This document shows positions 44,552 to 57,124 of a stretch of DNA of 64,000 bases, in pieces. Each line of letters starts with the position of its first letter. Position 1 is the stretch's first letter. The stretch is from Macrophomina tecta (lineage: Eukaryota; Ascomycota; Dothideomycetes; Botryosphaeriales; Botryosphaeriaceae): the NCBI GenBank assembly GCA_024180945.1, contig JAKSGN010000007.1, positions 2,666,001 through 2,730,000 of the forward strand, read 5' to 3'. The notes under the pieces were generated by a model. It did not search any database and was not told the origin of the DNA. It saw only the letters and a program-made list of their open reading frames with translations. Both the position numbers and the translations under genes were made by a program.

Positions 44552-45902
44552 CCATAGCGGTGATAGAGTAGTTCACGAGGATGTTTTATCTGCGGTTATG
44601 AAGCAAAGAGGGAGTTGTACATTGGTCTTCCGTGATTTCCCGTGCAGCAACCTAAGAAGAAGTAGATTCCATTCACATGTAATGCTATCCACGGGTAAAG
44701 GTCTCCCCAACGCACTTAGGACCCGATAAAGAGCTTGCGAGTACAGCTTCCCACTTCGATACGCGCTGAAATACAAGCATTGCATTACTGTCAAGCGCGT
44801 GGCCGCAATACGAGACAGCCACTAGAATGGATTTTGTACAACGACTACATGGATGTCCCTGGTACGGGGATCACCGACCGACTGTACGACCAAACAACCT
44901 GCCGGTACCCGTGCGCCTTATCAGAGGCACGAACTGGTCACTTCCGGTTTTGGTATGGCGTCCTGAAGGTCGTGTGGGGGGTTGCGGGCCACGTCACTGG
45001 CAACCGTCCAGCGCCTGCACAACTAGGAACTTCTCCAATGATGATATCATCACTTTGCTTCCATGAATGAGCCTCACTTCTCCTAGCCTTCTGCGCATGC
45101 GACCAAAGTCCAAAGATAAACACATCATTTGTAAAGCATATCTAATTCGGCATAGATCCCAACCTTCTCAACTTCGAAGAATTTGTATACGCAGCTCTGA
45201 AAGTTATTACCGGACCCGTACAGGCACCGGTCGTGTCGAGTCCGGCTGGGTCGGAATCATCTTGTTTAATGGCTTATGCTGTAGAGACAAACTCAATTCT
45301 ACAAGACCGTTTTTGGTCGATGACTTTTGGCGCCTCAATAAACAATAGCTGTGTCTCCATGGCTCAATATAGGATAGCTGGGTTCGAGGCTCATACATAT
45401 GAGGTACAGAGTTGTGCTCTATTTCATATAGATAAGCTCAATCGGCTTCTTTAATAAAGCCCATATCGGTTCGGAACGCTGCATCTTCCAACGCAGTGGT
45501 GCGTGGAAACCCGCTCACCGAGGCACCTTTTCCTTCATTCGCTCCTCAATACTCCCGGCGCATTCGTAACGAAGATATATTTCGTCTCATGTCCGAATTA
45601 TTTTTTTAATTATTTTTCTGGCTCGCGCATATGGTCTCTATTTTGAAATAATCCCAGAATCTCCGCCGCCGAGCGCGCCTCAAATCAACGCTGTCGTTAG
45701 ATATGCAGAAAGAACAAAAACACCGAGAAGATCGTCATCAAGCGCGGAGTAGAAAGTGCAAGCCACGCCAAGATAACGTAATATCCAGTGCTTCCGCCAC
45801 CAGCGCAACACCAATTTTGCTGCCCTTCCATCTCCCCGTGGGGGGGAAGCGCGTCCGCCCTACACCGATCATTCCCCTGCCAGGAAACGCCCAGCCGCAT
45901 GG

Positions 45903-45952
45903 CTTCTTCTTCTTCTTCTTCTTCTTTTTTTTTTTTTTTTTTTTTTTTTTTT
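45903..45952. repeat. (CTT)n-T28 low-complexity tract
   Basis: About seven CTT units run directly into 28 thymines. It lies downstream of the MFS gene on the minus strand, where it reads as an A-rich tract about 460 bases past the stop codon. Confidence 0.9.
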
Positions 45953-46080
45953 GGCCGACGGCGCCCAGAGAGGATACGCACACGACCAAGAGACAAGAAA
46001 ACGCCAAAAACCGCCAACCCGCCCAAAGTTTCATGGAGGGTCCCTGTCAAGAGATCAGAAAAATCAACGTGTTAGGCATT

Positions 46081-46093
46081 CCCCCCCCCCCCC
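46081..46093. repeat. C13 homopolymer
   Basis: A run of thirteen cytosines lies in intergenic DNA downstream of the MFS gene. Confidence 0.9.
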
Positions 46094-46416
46094 ACGACAA
46101 AAGTCCAAAAAAGCAAGTCTAAGCAGCCGTCCATCCGTTTGTGAAGAAGTCTCGTTTCATCATCATCATCATTATCATCATCCTCGAGAAATAACAAAGA
46201 CAGGAAAGGACAAAATGTCCAAACAGTCGTAATGAAGGGGTTCTTCAATGACGCATAATCGGCCCTGTAGGGTGGTGGTGGCGCCGGGTTCTTGTCATGT
46301 TGTGGTTGCGATATCGTTAGGCGGAAAGGAAAGCAATGTAACTCCAGGTGCCGGTACGCCGTAGAACATGAGATGCACCGCATGTCGTCTCTTTGTCAGC
46401 TTCCTATCCTTCGATT

Positions 46417-48538
46417 CTATTCCTTGGAACCATTTTCATCGTCCTTGGCCTTCGTGATCTCGTGGTCGTCGTCATTCTGCGCTCTCCGCTCCTCGCCCTG
46501 GCGCTGCGGCGCCTGCACCGTCGACACGCCGCTGGACACCGTGCGGCTAGAGATGTTGCCAGTGCTGATAGTTCGACCGATTCTGACGCCGTCCTCCTGG
46601 TCTGACAGTCCAGACTGGTCGTTAGAAGCGCCAGTGGATAGTTCCTTGCGCTTGTAGTAGGCTGTGACCGCCATGCAGCAAGTGCTTAATGCGAGACACG
46701 TGCCACTCCAGAGCTGCACGGTCAGATAGGTGTCATACTTGGAGATGAGGGCACCGGCAATGATGGGGCCGAGAAGTGAAGGAATCCCGGCGGCGGTGTA
46801 CATCATGCCGGTCCATTGGCCAAGCTTGGCCTGCCTGTGTGGTTCCTTGCCGAGAATATAAGCCATGCTTGCTGGTGGGAGGCCGATGACAGAGCCGCTG
46901 AAGACGCCGAAAAATGATATGAAGACCATGGACACCTCGAAGTTTGGGGTTAGGGTCCAGAGAATAAGGGTGAGAAGCGAAGCGACACCGGTAACGACGG
47001 TGTGGACCAGGACTGCACCAAAGCTGTATAGGAGAAGTTAAAGTTAGCGCAAATGTTAGGGGCGAAAGCATATGGCAAGCAAGAGAAACCTACTGATCAC
47101 TGAGGTAGGCGGCGCCAATGCGGCCGAACGTACTCATGGCATTCATGATGGCCAGCATGTAGTATGTTGCCAAGCCAGCTGTTAAACGTTTGGTCATGCC
47201 AGGCCCTGAATGCTTCATTATACCCTCCTTGTATCCAAATTCGTTCTTGGCGGCCCACTGGAGCGCAATGACCGTCAGTATCGTGGGAGATCGCTATGAT
47301 GTAGCCGCTAAAAAGGGGGGATCGCGAAGGGTTTTCGGAGCGTTACGGTAACATCTCAGGACTCACCTCTTCGAGGTTGAAGAAGATGGGATAGAAACCC
47401 AAAAACAGGAAAGCGATGCTGGCAGTAAACCAGTTGAATGGCTTGTACCGGAACGCTTCGAAGTCTACCCAGACCCGATGGTCTTTCCAGGACTCGGGCT
47501 TGCGGTACATGTGCTTTGGGTTGGGCCTCGCGAAGAAGAAGGAGAAGAGAGCCGTTGCGCCGGCGAGCCCTGCGACACAACGCACAGCATTGTTGAAGCC
47601 TATCGATGTGGTAAGGAAGCGGAGCATGATCGGATAGACAAGTCCGGCTGTAGCAGAGGTCAGCAAATGGCGTCGAGGTGTCTTTCACCTTCCCCAGAAT
47701 GAAGTGGATCGGAAGGCGGCGGGATACTCACAGATACTCGCACCCGAGGCGACGATACCAATAGCCAGACTCTTGCGGCGCTGAAACCAAGTGGCAGCAA
47801 CTGAAAATAGAACTCGAGTCAGCGCTGTCGATCAGGCCACCATCTGTCATAGCTTGATCCATCGTGGTGTTGACCGTCTCCCAACACCACGATAACGGCC
47901 CAACGTGACCAGCATTGCGGTTGACTCTCGTGTTGGTTTGATTGGAGTGGGTACTCACTCTGCGAGCTGCTGACGAAGAAGCAGGCCATGCCCAACCCCG
48001 CCACTATGCCATGCGTGACCTCGATCAAGGCGATGTTGCCGTCCTTCCACTCGCCATTGCCGTTAACGAGGCTGAGGAGCATGAACCCGAGCGTGACGAA
48101 AAATGCGCCCGTTCCAATGAGCTGCTTGTAGTATCCGGCGTCAAGTAGGCGGCCCACGATTCCGGACAGGATAAGCACCATGAAACAGTCTGTTGCACCG
48201 AAGAGGTTGAAGAACAATGCATTGGTTTCCGGTAGCAGCACGTCCTTGTAATACGACGCGAAGGTCCCATAAGCATTGACGATGCCCCAGCTGTTGAACA
48301 TCAGGAAGAAGCAGGCAGCCAACGTTGTCCAAGCTCTCCATTCCGTTGGCCAGTCAGGCTCATCGGCATGTGATTGAGCGACTGGAGCGAACGTGCCAGC
48401 CAACCCTCCCTTCTCAGGATCCTCGTCGAAGTGGGAGCGGGAAGCGTTCGATGACCGCTCCGACATGGGCGCTCCGGTCGGATTCTGCTTCGCTGTCGAC
48501 CGCTCCAGGACGGCCGCAGGAAACGTGATGGACCTCAT
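46417..48538 (-). CDS. MFS transporter, monocarboxylate-transporter-like (MCH type)
   Basis: Twelve-helix membrane transporter of the MCT branch of the MFS. The N-terminal tail is polar (SNASRSHFDEDPEKGG). Helix 1 begins WRAWTTLAACFFLMFNSWGIVNAYGTFASYY, where W-G-x-x-N-x-x-G-x-F/Y is characteristic of fungal MCT-like proteins. An exon at about 47800-47730 reads ATWFQRRKSLAIGIVASGASI and joins SGLVYPIMLRFL, the family element between helices 4 and 5. Helix 7-8 segments include FGRIGAAYLSD, and the last exon starts near SMVFISFFGVFSGSVIGLPPA. The hydrophilic tail of about 80 residues is Ser/Asp/Lys-rich. About six exons are used. In-frame ATGs at 48538 and 48465 both fit; the tail length varies in the family. 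Substrates of fungal members are mostly unknown. A role in export of the terpene is possible but unsupported; 7 kb and two housekeeping genes lie between. Confidence 0.87.
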
Positions 48539-51500
48539 AATGGGGTAGGCGGCCGGTGGGCCAGGAGTAATAGGGATAGAGATAAGGCTCGTGTCCAAGG
48601 GAGCTACCAAGGATGATGATGATAATGATGGAGCCGTGAACCCGCTGAAGGGCGAAAGATCAACGGGCTTCCAGAACGGGGAGTTATTGAGGAAAGGGTG
48701 ATGGAGTGATGTTCGAGTGGGGATACTAGTGCATAGGGTGCCAGGAGTTGCCGAAAGACACACAAAAACAGCGGCAGTGAACTTGGAGCATATGCTTGTG
48801 TTCGGCCATGGGGGAAGTAGAGCAGGGAAACGTGTATTAATCTACTGGTTGAAGTGACAAGCTCGAGCGTGCTTCGCGAGACCCACTCATACCCTAAGGG
48901 CGCATCGGTGCATCGTGCGCCATGAATGATGTATTAGTGTTACGCGTTATCAAAAGCTAGGTCTCGGCATCAACTACGTCCCGAATCGCCAGCACAGAGG
49001 GCACGAGGATTGGGCGAGGATGGGATTTGGGTAGCTTATGGCGGGCGGGTGGGCGCAGCACGGGCAGGCGGCCAGAGCGGAGCAGCAGTTTGCGGCCATA
49101 CTGTCGGCGGGCGGCAGAGATCTGCATGCATGGGACAGGGAGAGCCGGAACAGTGGGAGGATGAGTGGCCGTTGCGGTGTGGTACCTAGGCTTAGTGGGA
49201 TAGGAAGCATGAGGATGTTGAGTTACGCAGTGCCGCTATTCCTTGGGCAGGAAGGGCCGCGGAGGAGGCAGCGCCAAGGCCGGACAAGACAGCGGACCGC
49301 AAGGCGGATGCCAAATTCTGTGGCTGAGGGCCGTATTGCTTGTGCGGCCCCTTGAGATAACGGATCCGGCGGCTTCTGTGCGAGGCAGGGAGAGCGCAAC
49401 AAGCACAGCTGCCCACCGAAACGCGCGGCTTGGCAGGGCCTCGACGGCGCCCAATCCGCAGCGGCGCGGAGAGGAGTAGGCTTTCCTGCAACCGCCGAGG
49501 GGCGCAAAATGTGCTCCTGGCGGGCTGGAGCCGCAACGGGAGGCTGGCGCTCACACATGCGGGAGGCGGACGGCGCGTCAGGGCTCAGGCAGGATGAGGG
49601 CGCCACAGGGAGAGAAAAAGAACAGACCGCTAGGGAGTACCGGAGAGCGATGGAGGAGCGGGAGTCGCGGAGAGCTTGGCGCGATCTGTTAGTGGCGCCG
49701 CCATCCCAGCTGGCCCACGGGTGATCCGCGGCCGCCCCCAGTCTTTTCCATTCCCTGCAAGCGCTTGTTTGTGCCCCCGAAACCAAACACCGTCGACCGC
49801 CGCCTAGACCCACGCGTTATCCGCCTCAGGTTTCGCGCACCCTCCTCCGCCCTCCAGCTGTCGCCAGCCCCGGACCCGCCTGGTGTGATCCCCACCCCCG
49901 CCCGGCACTCACAAGCGTCTGAAATATGCTCTGTCGCACAGCCCGTGGACTCCGTCAACTGCGCCAAGCCGCTGCGTAGCGCAGCATCGGTGTCGTCACG
50001 CCTCTTCCAGCCGCGATGACGATGACGGCGACGACGTGTGACAGCCCTTTGCTGCTTTCTTGGCCTGGCCGGCTGCCTACATGCGTGCTGCTGCCGCCGC
50101 CGCCCGCGCGGAATGAATGTGTGATTACTCCAGATAAGCCCACCGCCGTGACACGCGCCTTGGCCTACGGCTGCTGAGGAAATTGGATCGTCAATCGCAG
50201 TCCCAGCCGGCGTCGCCAGCCCCACGGCGCCTCAGGCTGCCTGCATGGTCGGGCGCTGCTGAATGCTGCCAGAGACATAGCCATCATCGTGCACCTCTTC
50301 GCCGTCATCTCATCCCCACCACCAAAGCCCATCAGTACCGGGCGCCGACTCCTCGCCAGTCAGAGGCCTCCAGGCTGCAGCGATCGATCGAGGGAGCCAG
50401 AACCAGATCAAGTGCCGACCACTGGGATAGGGAGGGTTGCTGTCCGTCCGAAGCTCCTCACAAGCGCGCGGCGGTCTTTGCACTGCCCCATTCGGCTGCG
50501 ACGCATTTCCTGACCGGAAGGATCATCGTGGGACAAGGGCCAAAAGGGACTGATTGCCATACTTTCACGACCGAATGCATCCACCGCCGCCTGTGCGACG
50601 CTAGAAGCCAAGACCGTCCGTCGCGCTCCGCCAAGCCATCCCGGCAAAAGTCATCTTCTCCAGATCTTTGGGCTGCCTCAAACAAACGTGTGCTCTTGGC
50701 CTTCTCTTGGCTGATACTCGACCTGTACCCACCATGCTGGCTTGGCATCCGGATTGGTCCGTGAACTCCTGCTCCGGTGACCACCATGATCGCGGCACGT
50801 GTGTCCAGGACATCCTTCCTCGGTTGGTCCGGATCATGAGAAATGTATCTGTTGGAAGCCGCGGTTCAGAAGGCGTCGCCATTGGCCCGAGTAAGTCGTG
50901 AAGATTGTTTCAGGCAGAACGCATGCGCAGAAGCTACTTGAATCGACGGAGGTCTGGCTGGTATTCCTCCGTAAGATCGTGCCTTTGCAATGGATCTGCA
51001 CCGCTTCCCGGGTATCTGCCTTCCGGCTTTGATCAAGCCGGGCTCTTTCGCCCTGTGCCGCCACCCTCCTCGCGGCCCTACACAATACTTCTCTTCCACT
51101 AGACGCAATACGGCGAGCACCAGGGCGTGCGGACGCGCACTGAAGCTGCAGCCCAGAGGATCCATTAAGAACATAGCAGATCTTGTTTGGCCCCTCGATC
51201 TTGGTGATACACATTGGGTCGTCATGTCTGCAGTAAGTGGCTGGAACGCCGGTTACGAATTTGTTTCTCTTGGAAACCCGCTGTCCCAAGGGGGGCCATT
51301 TCCAAGCAAGGGATTGAAGAGAGCACCTTACTGTCCATTGCGTCGGTTTAACTCAGCCGGACCACACAACTGCTCTTGAACGCGTAATTTGCAGCGCAGA
51401 CTGACGCGTAGTATTACCTTACCTACCATGACTGACAAATGCAGTAGTCTGCAGGTCTTGCTAAAGGCGGCAACGAAATAGAGGTAAAGCGCGTTATCTC

Positions 51501-54500
51501 CACTGAGTCCGCGCCTTCTTCCGCTCCGACAGCGATTAGTATTTTGCTTTTAGTGCAAGGATATTTCTTCTTCGCCGCCCACAGTCTTCTTATCTGTGAG
51601 GCTGAGCATCATCTCTCAAAGATTGGGCCGTCATCCACCAAAGCCGTTGGAGTACATCTGTCATGACGCTCCAATCTCGAATGACGCAGAGTGCATCGTT
51701 TCGAGCAAGAAACGGAGAGCGGTGCGTACAAGCATCGCAAGAAAACAAAAGTCTTGGGTAGCAAACCTTCTGCTGTTGCCAAATCTTTGCCAATGGTGGT
51801 GGCCCGCAGCCAAGGGTTTCGAGCTGACTCGATAGCCCAAGAACCCTGTTTGCACAGCCTTTCAGCCGACTCCTAAGCACCACAATGTCAGATTTAACCA
51901 CATCCTCCTGTGTCCATGCGGTGGGGCTTCTGAGACTCTTTCCACGTGAAGTAGGAAACGAAAATATTTCGGCCAACTCTTCATAACCACTTTGGCGCTG
52001 TGTTGTTGCTGTTTCCCCTTGTAGTTGGAGAGCTTCGTTGTGCATGGGCTGACCGTGGCAGGACGGACCTATCATGTCGCAGTGTCACCTGCAGTTGCCA
52101 TTGCGTTGGGCCGCCTTCTTCACGGGGCACGCAAAAGCATGCCAAACTTGCGCGAAATTATCCTGTCTCAGGAGCTCTTTAGGCTTTCGGAAGGCCTGTC
52201 GGATGAAAAGGCCATGTGAACCCCCTGTCGATGTCAACTCCGAAAGTCTGAAAAGTGGACTGCGTAGTGTCGGAACCCCCTCCAACTTCTGGAAGCGGAC
52301 GGCAGACTATGGTCCCACAGAAATCGGTCGGCCGAAAATAAGAACTTGAACGGAACCGGGAAGTATCGTGACCTGGTGCCAGCTTTAGATTGAGTTCGCA
52401 GCCGCGAGTTTACGACATCTACTTCCTTGTCTTCGATAGGAAACATTCCAGTCCTACACGGATTCTTCTCTATCGAGTAACGGAGAGTCGGCTGATTGGC
52501 TATCTTTCTTCATATCAAGTGAGTAATCAAAACGGGAGCTGATCGTTCGAAAAGGGCGAAGCAGTTGCGTCGTAATCGCCGGCCAGAGGAGCAACACACT
52601 TGACTCGACAATGAGACATCATCAAAATTACGCTCGGACAAGAGGGCCAAATTTAGGATCCGTCAGTCTCTGGGCCTTTTGTGGGTAGTTACCCCGCTCT
52701 GAAGGATGGTACAAAGTCGTTGAGGATAAACTGCGAGCACGCGTCAAGGGTTGGCAGTTGAACGCGCAATCCTTCAAGGCTTGTGCTCAATATTGAAAAA
52801 CTGACCGAAATAGGTTCAGGTAGAGACCGACCTTCGCCCGCCTCCACACTCGACCGGTTCCTCATCTTGCTGAGCTCACCAACTTCTCTGCGGTACCGAG
52901 TACCGAGCAGTTTGCGAGAAGTGAACAAGTATCAATGGCGACGATGTCAGCCTACAGAAAGAAGCGGCTCGGTTCAGGGTCCAGCGCAGGGCAGGTAGAC
53001 AGGTCGCTTTCGATGTATCAGCTCCCAGCTGCATGCCGCGGCATTCGTGACAGGTAATTACTGACATGCACTACGGCAGTATTCGGATGGCGCAATCAGC
53101 TCTGCGACGCGCAGCTGTAAAGTCGCACCCCGTCGTACTTCCTCGCGCCACAGTGGGCGACAGAGAGATTATCAGGAGATTGAATAAGCCATAGGTACTC
53201 GAAATATTCGTCCGAATGCACATTCCCTCGGTTTTAACAAAGTTCACGCCCGGAGGATTGCTTCAACTGCCATGAGCCGTGCAGCATATGGCGACGGAAT
53301 GGCTGTCGCTTGACCTCAAAAGGCCGCAGGACCGAGAATGATGTCTGCTATCCATCGTGGCGCAGGCTCAATCATTCGTTGATCGCCCAGCAGTACTTTC
53401 AACGGCATAAGCAAATACCGAAGCTTCACTCGAAATGGCAGGTCAAATCTCGACTCCCTCACCATTTGGCGTCATGACGCTCAAGGGAGTTGGCAGGAAT
53501 AAAAACCAATGACGCAAGAGACCCTCTTAGGATTGGTGGAGAAGCGGAAAATCAATGCCCGCTGCGGAACGACAGAAAAACTCGAAGCCGGGGGCCCTTC
53601 GACACAGCCAGAACCCAAGGATGGTACGTGCGGACGGCCTTCTCGAACGACCGTAGAAAGAAGCTTTGGACGTCTTCCCCCGCCACATCAGGATCCAGGT
53701 GGCTCCACCGACAGGCGCCGGAAGCGGCGGTGACGGAAGATGCGGCGTGTAAAGAAGACGTAAGATAAAGAAGAGCCGGTGGGCCAGGGACTGTTGGTAG
53801 GTGCGTATCCCTCCAGACGCAGACCCGAAGATGCTCTGGACAACAGGTGGCGACGTCTGGTACCGTCCGAGCGTACAAAAACTCGAGGAGGGGAAAAATG
53901 GTGAATTAGGTGCAGATTCCCATGACCACCGTCCGCGGATTGCAGTCGGCTCTCCCTCTTTTCCTTGTAGACCCGAGTGCCCGAGTCCGGCCCGCAGCCG
54001 TTGCAGGAGCGGAGAGTCTTCCGTGGGCCGGCCGATCAGCGAGGTGCACTTCAAGCTTCAAGTGCCACAGTCTCGCCACTTCGACATCCGGCCCCGCCGT
54101 TCGGCTCCAGAATGCGAGTGAGGGAAGAAGATGAAGAAGGTCTCTGTGTGCAGAATGTCCGTCTTCTCCGCAAACCGTCGCTCATACATCGCTCTCGCTT
54201 CCCGCAGCCGCGTGATTTGAACGAGTCGCGTGTTACCGAACAGGCGCCTCTTCGGCGATAAACCGACCTCCCCCCCTCAGACGCAGGGTCTCCCATCCGC
54301 CCATTATTCGTGTCGCCCCGTTCCATGACGATCATCTTTTCGTCATCGTGCTTGCTGGTTCATTTGCTGGCCGGGTCGGTTTTCCCCAAATCGCGCTGAC
54401 GCAGGTCATGCATTCGCAGGCTCTCGCCTTTTCTTTCGCGAGTATCCGCGAATGAAGGAGCCGATTAACGCAACGGAAGCTCCAAGGAGCTGGCCGATCC

Positions 54501-56551
54501 CTGGCTTTTTAGCGCCCATCATCCTTCATCTCGGTTTGAGGAGGGCAGGGCGACGGGGCTTCTCGCTAGGGAAATGAGAGAATGGTGACGCGAAGCGCCC
54601 CAACAGTGGTAGAGCAGTACCACCGCCTGGGCCTAGGAGTTTTCCACTACTCACCCCCAGTTCCCGCATCGGGTCTCCGTCGTCAAACCCAAGCGGCAGC
54701 GATGGCGGCGACCGCCGGCGGCACTCCCCAATCTCGCTGCGCCTCGGCAATCGATCTCCGGCTCATATCGTCGGAAGGCACCCTCTCCGCAGATAGCGAT
54801 TACGCAGGACGTCGCAACAAAGCAGAGCGCACTTCAATTGCACGGTCATGGTGTATCAAGGCCTGGCGATTGACGCACATAGCTCGCTGCTCGCTGTTCG
54901 CCAATCCAGTCAGATGGTCGGCAATCCAACAGTCTGCAACAAAGCAATGAGCGACAGGCAAACACCAACAAGATGACCGTCGAGATCCAGCTGTGGGGTC
55001 CGCGCGCGCATGGTCGCTACATCTGCGGTCTCGATCCAGTCATTCGTCGAATAGCGGGAGAACACGAAGAGGCGCGAATGGAACGCCCGAACAGCCCTGC
55101 GGAACACGCGGCTCCTGTTGATCGCATGGCTCTCGTGTGTGTGTGTGTGGCGTCCCCGATCCTCCATCTTTCTAACCCGCCCCCCTCCGGGAAAAAAAAA
55201 AAAAAAAAAAACGTGTGCGCAAGTTGCTGGCGTACGCTCATACGAGCTTAAACCGGCGCCGCCTCAAATCTTCGGCCGTTCTCGCTCCTTTGGTCCTTTC
55301 AGCAATCGTGGCGTCATCCCCAGATTTGGGCGTTGAATCGGATAACATTGCAATGACATTGGACAGTGTAAGCGAGCAGACGACGCCGCTGCCCAAGTGA
55401 TGAAGTATGGCCGAAAGGCGGTGAAACAATTCGTGCTGTGTTGTTGCTTCGCTTCCTTTGGTGCAATACGCGATGGGGTGGCGTTGTGGTGTGGTCAGGT
55501 CCATGCTTCGCTGCGGCGAGTGTCATGATATTGGGGGGGGAGAGAGACGTGCATGGTATGTACGGGGCTATTTTTTCAATTAATCTATGGTCTCTTGTTT
55601 TCTTCCCTGTCAAGATATCCCGAGGCGTGCACGGCATTGGCGCTGGGTATTTGATCTCTTGGGAGTGATTCGCGATATGCAGGAGTAAAGTGGTCGCGTG
55701 GTAGTGGCGTGCGCAGCGCGCTTGAGTCTGCGCTTCCCGTTCCCACGAGCAGGGTTTTGTTGAATGCAGGCCGCTTCCCGTCATTCTTGATAGGACCGTT
55801 TTGAATTGTGGAGGGCGCCTCACTACTTTGGGGTGTGGCCGCCGACCCTCGTCAAAATCGGTCGTATTAGAGTTCCGTTGTGCATGCCCATAAGCATTTG
55901 AGCGAGGTTGGCTTGGATGAACCTGGACGGTGTGAGCTGGCCTTTTCGTGCAACAACAGGCTGATGAGATGCGCACGCCACCCAAACAAAAGTGCCGAGA
56001 GGGCGCCCGTGATCGACGAGGCGGCGAAACAGCGGCGGTATGTGGGCTGCAGGTGTCACAAGCAACAACGGTCCGAGTTCTACCTTGCGTCGTCATCAAG
56101 GCAGAGCGCGTAGACGACAGTAAATGTGACGAGGCACCAGACGCACGAAGTGACCGAGTAAGATAGGCGCCTGAAGCGCTGATTAGCTAGTTGACTAGGT
56201 ATACTGCCAGATAAACCCCTAGCAGTCGGTAGCTGCGATAGCTGTGTATCTACAGCTTCGGAGAATGGCGCAGAAAACAGAACAAGATGTGAATCCGTGG
56301 GCGACCAGCTAAAACGGTAGGTGACGAAGCAATCCAAAGCCACCCGGATGGTCGAAGAACGCCTGCCTCCAAAACGGACCGCTTAAGAGCAGTGACGAGT
56401 AAGCCAAGAAGCATTTCCCATAAGCTGATGAACTCCCACCAAAACTCCCCCATGAAATATAAAACCTTATCGCTTATCGCATGTCGTAACTATGTCCGGA
56501 AGTAGTAGTGGTGATGACGGTGAACCGAGCGTGTGAAGAGAGGAAGTGATT
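48539..56551. other. 8 kb stretch without a recognisable gene
   Basis: The longest gene-free interval of the window. Open frames are short, on all frames, and without motifs. The first part to about 50.3 kb is GC-rich and the part at about 50.9-53.5 kb is less so. No terminal inverted repeats, reverse transcriptase, transposase, tRNA or rRNA were recognised. Features seen are GT repeats at about 55134-55149 and an A20 run at 55192-55211. It may hold promoters, unannotated noncoding RNA or decayed genes. Confidence 0.45.
55192..55211. repeat. A20 homopolymer
   Basis: Twenty adenines follow a C/G-rich stretch. A short GT dinucleotide repeat lies 40 bases before it (55134-55149). Confidence 0.9.
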
Positions 56552-57124
56552 TTAGATGCCGCGTATCGCAACGGTGCGCTCCGAGTTGAGCTTCTCGGCG
56601 TTGCGCTCGTGGCTCTCCTTCTTGCAGTCCTCAAGACCTGCGCACTTGTGGTCCTCGAGCAGACGGTGACGGCCGCAGAAGTGACCGGAGCAGAAACCGC
56701 AGTCGCCGACAATGCGCTGCGCCGCGTCCTTGCAGTCCTTGTAGCTGCAGCGGATTTTCTTGGGCGGCATGCCGCCGCGAACGGGAAGAGCGAGGTGTAG
56801 TGTCGAGTCTCGGGTGATGTTGTAGTCGGTCAGGGTCGAGTCAGCCGACGTCAGATGCTTGCCGGCATGCACGAGACGCAGGTCTGAGGAGGGCAGGTTG
56901 GTGCGGAGGGCAAGGAGGCTCTTGAGCGTTTCTATCGAGGTATCCGACGGTACAGTTAGAGGGAAAGCTGCAACAGCGTCAGCGTCAGACTTTGGCTAAG
57001 GGGCAGGCTAGAGGAGGCTGGACTCACTCTCGCCGGCGATGTTCTTGACGAAGATCTGCATGGAGTCGTCGCAGTCCCAGGCAGAGGAGGAAGAGGAGAT
57101 GGACGAGATGCTGTTGGAACGCAT
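56552..57124 (-). CDS. Ubiquitin-like plus AN1 zinc-finger protein
   Basis: Two exons (57124-57028 and 56967-56552) give 170 residues. After a Ser-rich start (MRSNSISSISSSSSAW) comes a ubiquitin-like domain: MQIFVKNIAGETFPLTVPSD is split by the intron and continues SIETLKSLLALRTNLPSSDLRLVHAGKHL, then TLTDYNITRDSTLHLAL, closely following ubiquitin spacing. The domain ends LALPVRGGMPPKK, with a Gly-Gly that is internal and so not a normal conjugation end. The AN1 finger follows: CSYKDCKD, CGFCSGHFCGRHRLLEDHKC, with all Cys and His ligands present. A short charged tail ends the protein. Family members of this build (Tmc1-like in fungi) are linked to proteasome and stress responses. The role here is inferred from the domains. 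Confidence 0.9.

Larger units (their letters stand above)
43659..46416. other. 2.8 kb intergenic region rich in low-complexity DNA
   Basis: Intergenic sequence between the 3' ends of JJJ1 and the MFS gene, less GC-rich than its flanks. I support no firm gene. A weak two-exon candidate at 44116-44551 is listed apart. The last kilobase has a CTT/T run, a C13 run and CAT repeats near 46160. Confidence 0.5.

Noticed and set aside
45340..45400. A GGTTCGAG motif recalling a tRNA B box
   Set aside because: No A box, acceptor stem or cloverleaf can be drawn around it.
50183..50764. A 193-codon plus-strand frame in the gene-poor region
   Set aside because: Composition is random-like, with no motif and no exon partner.
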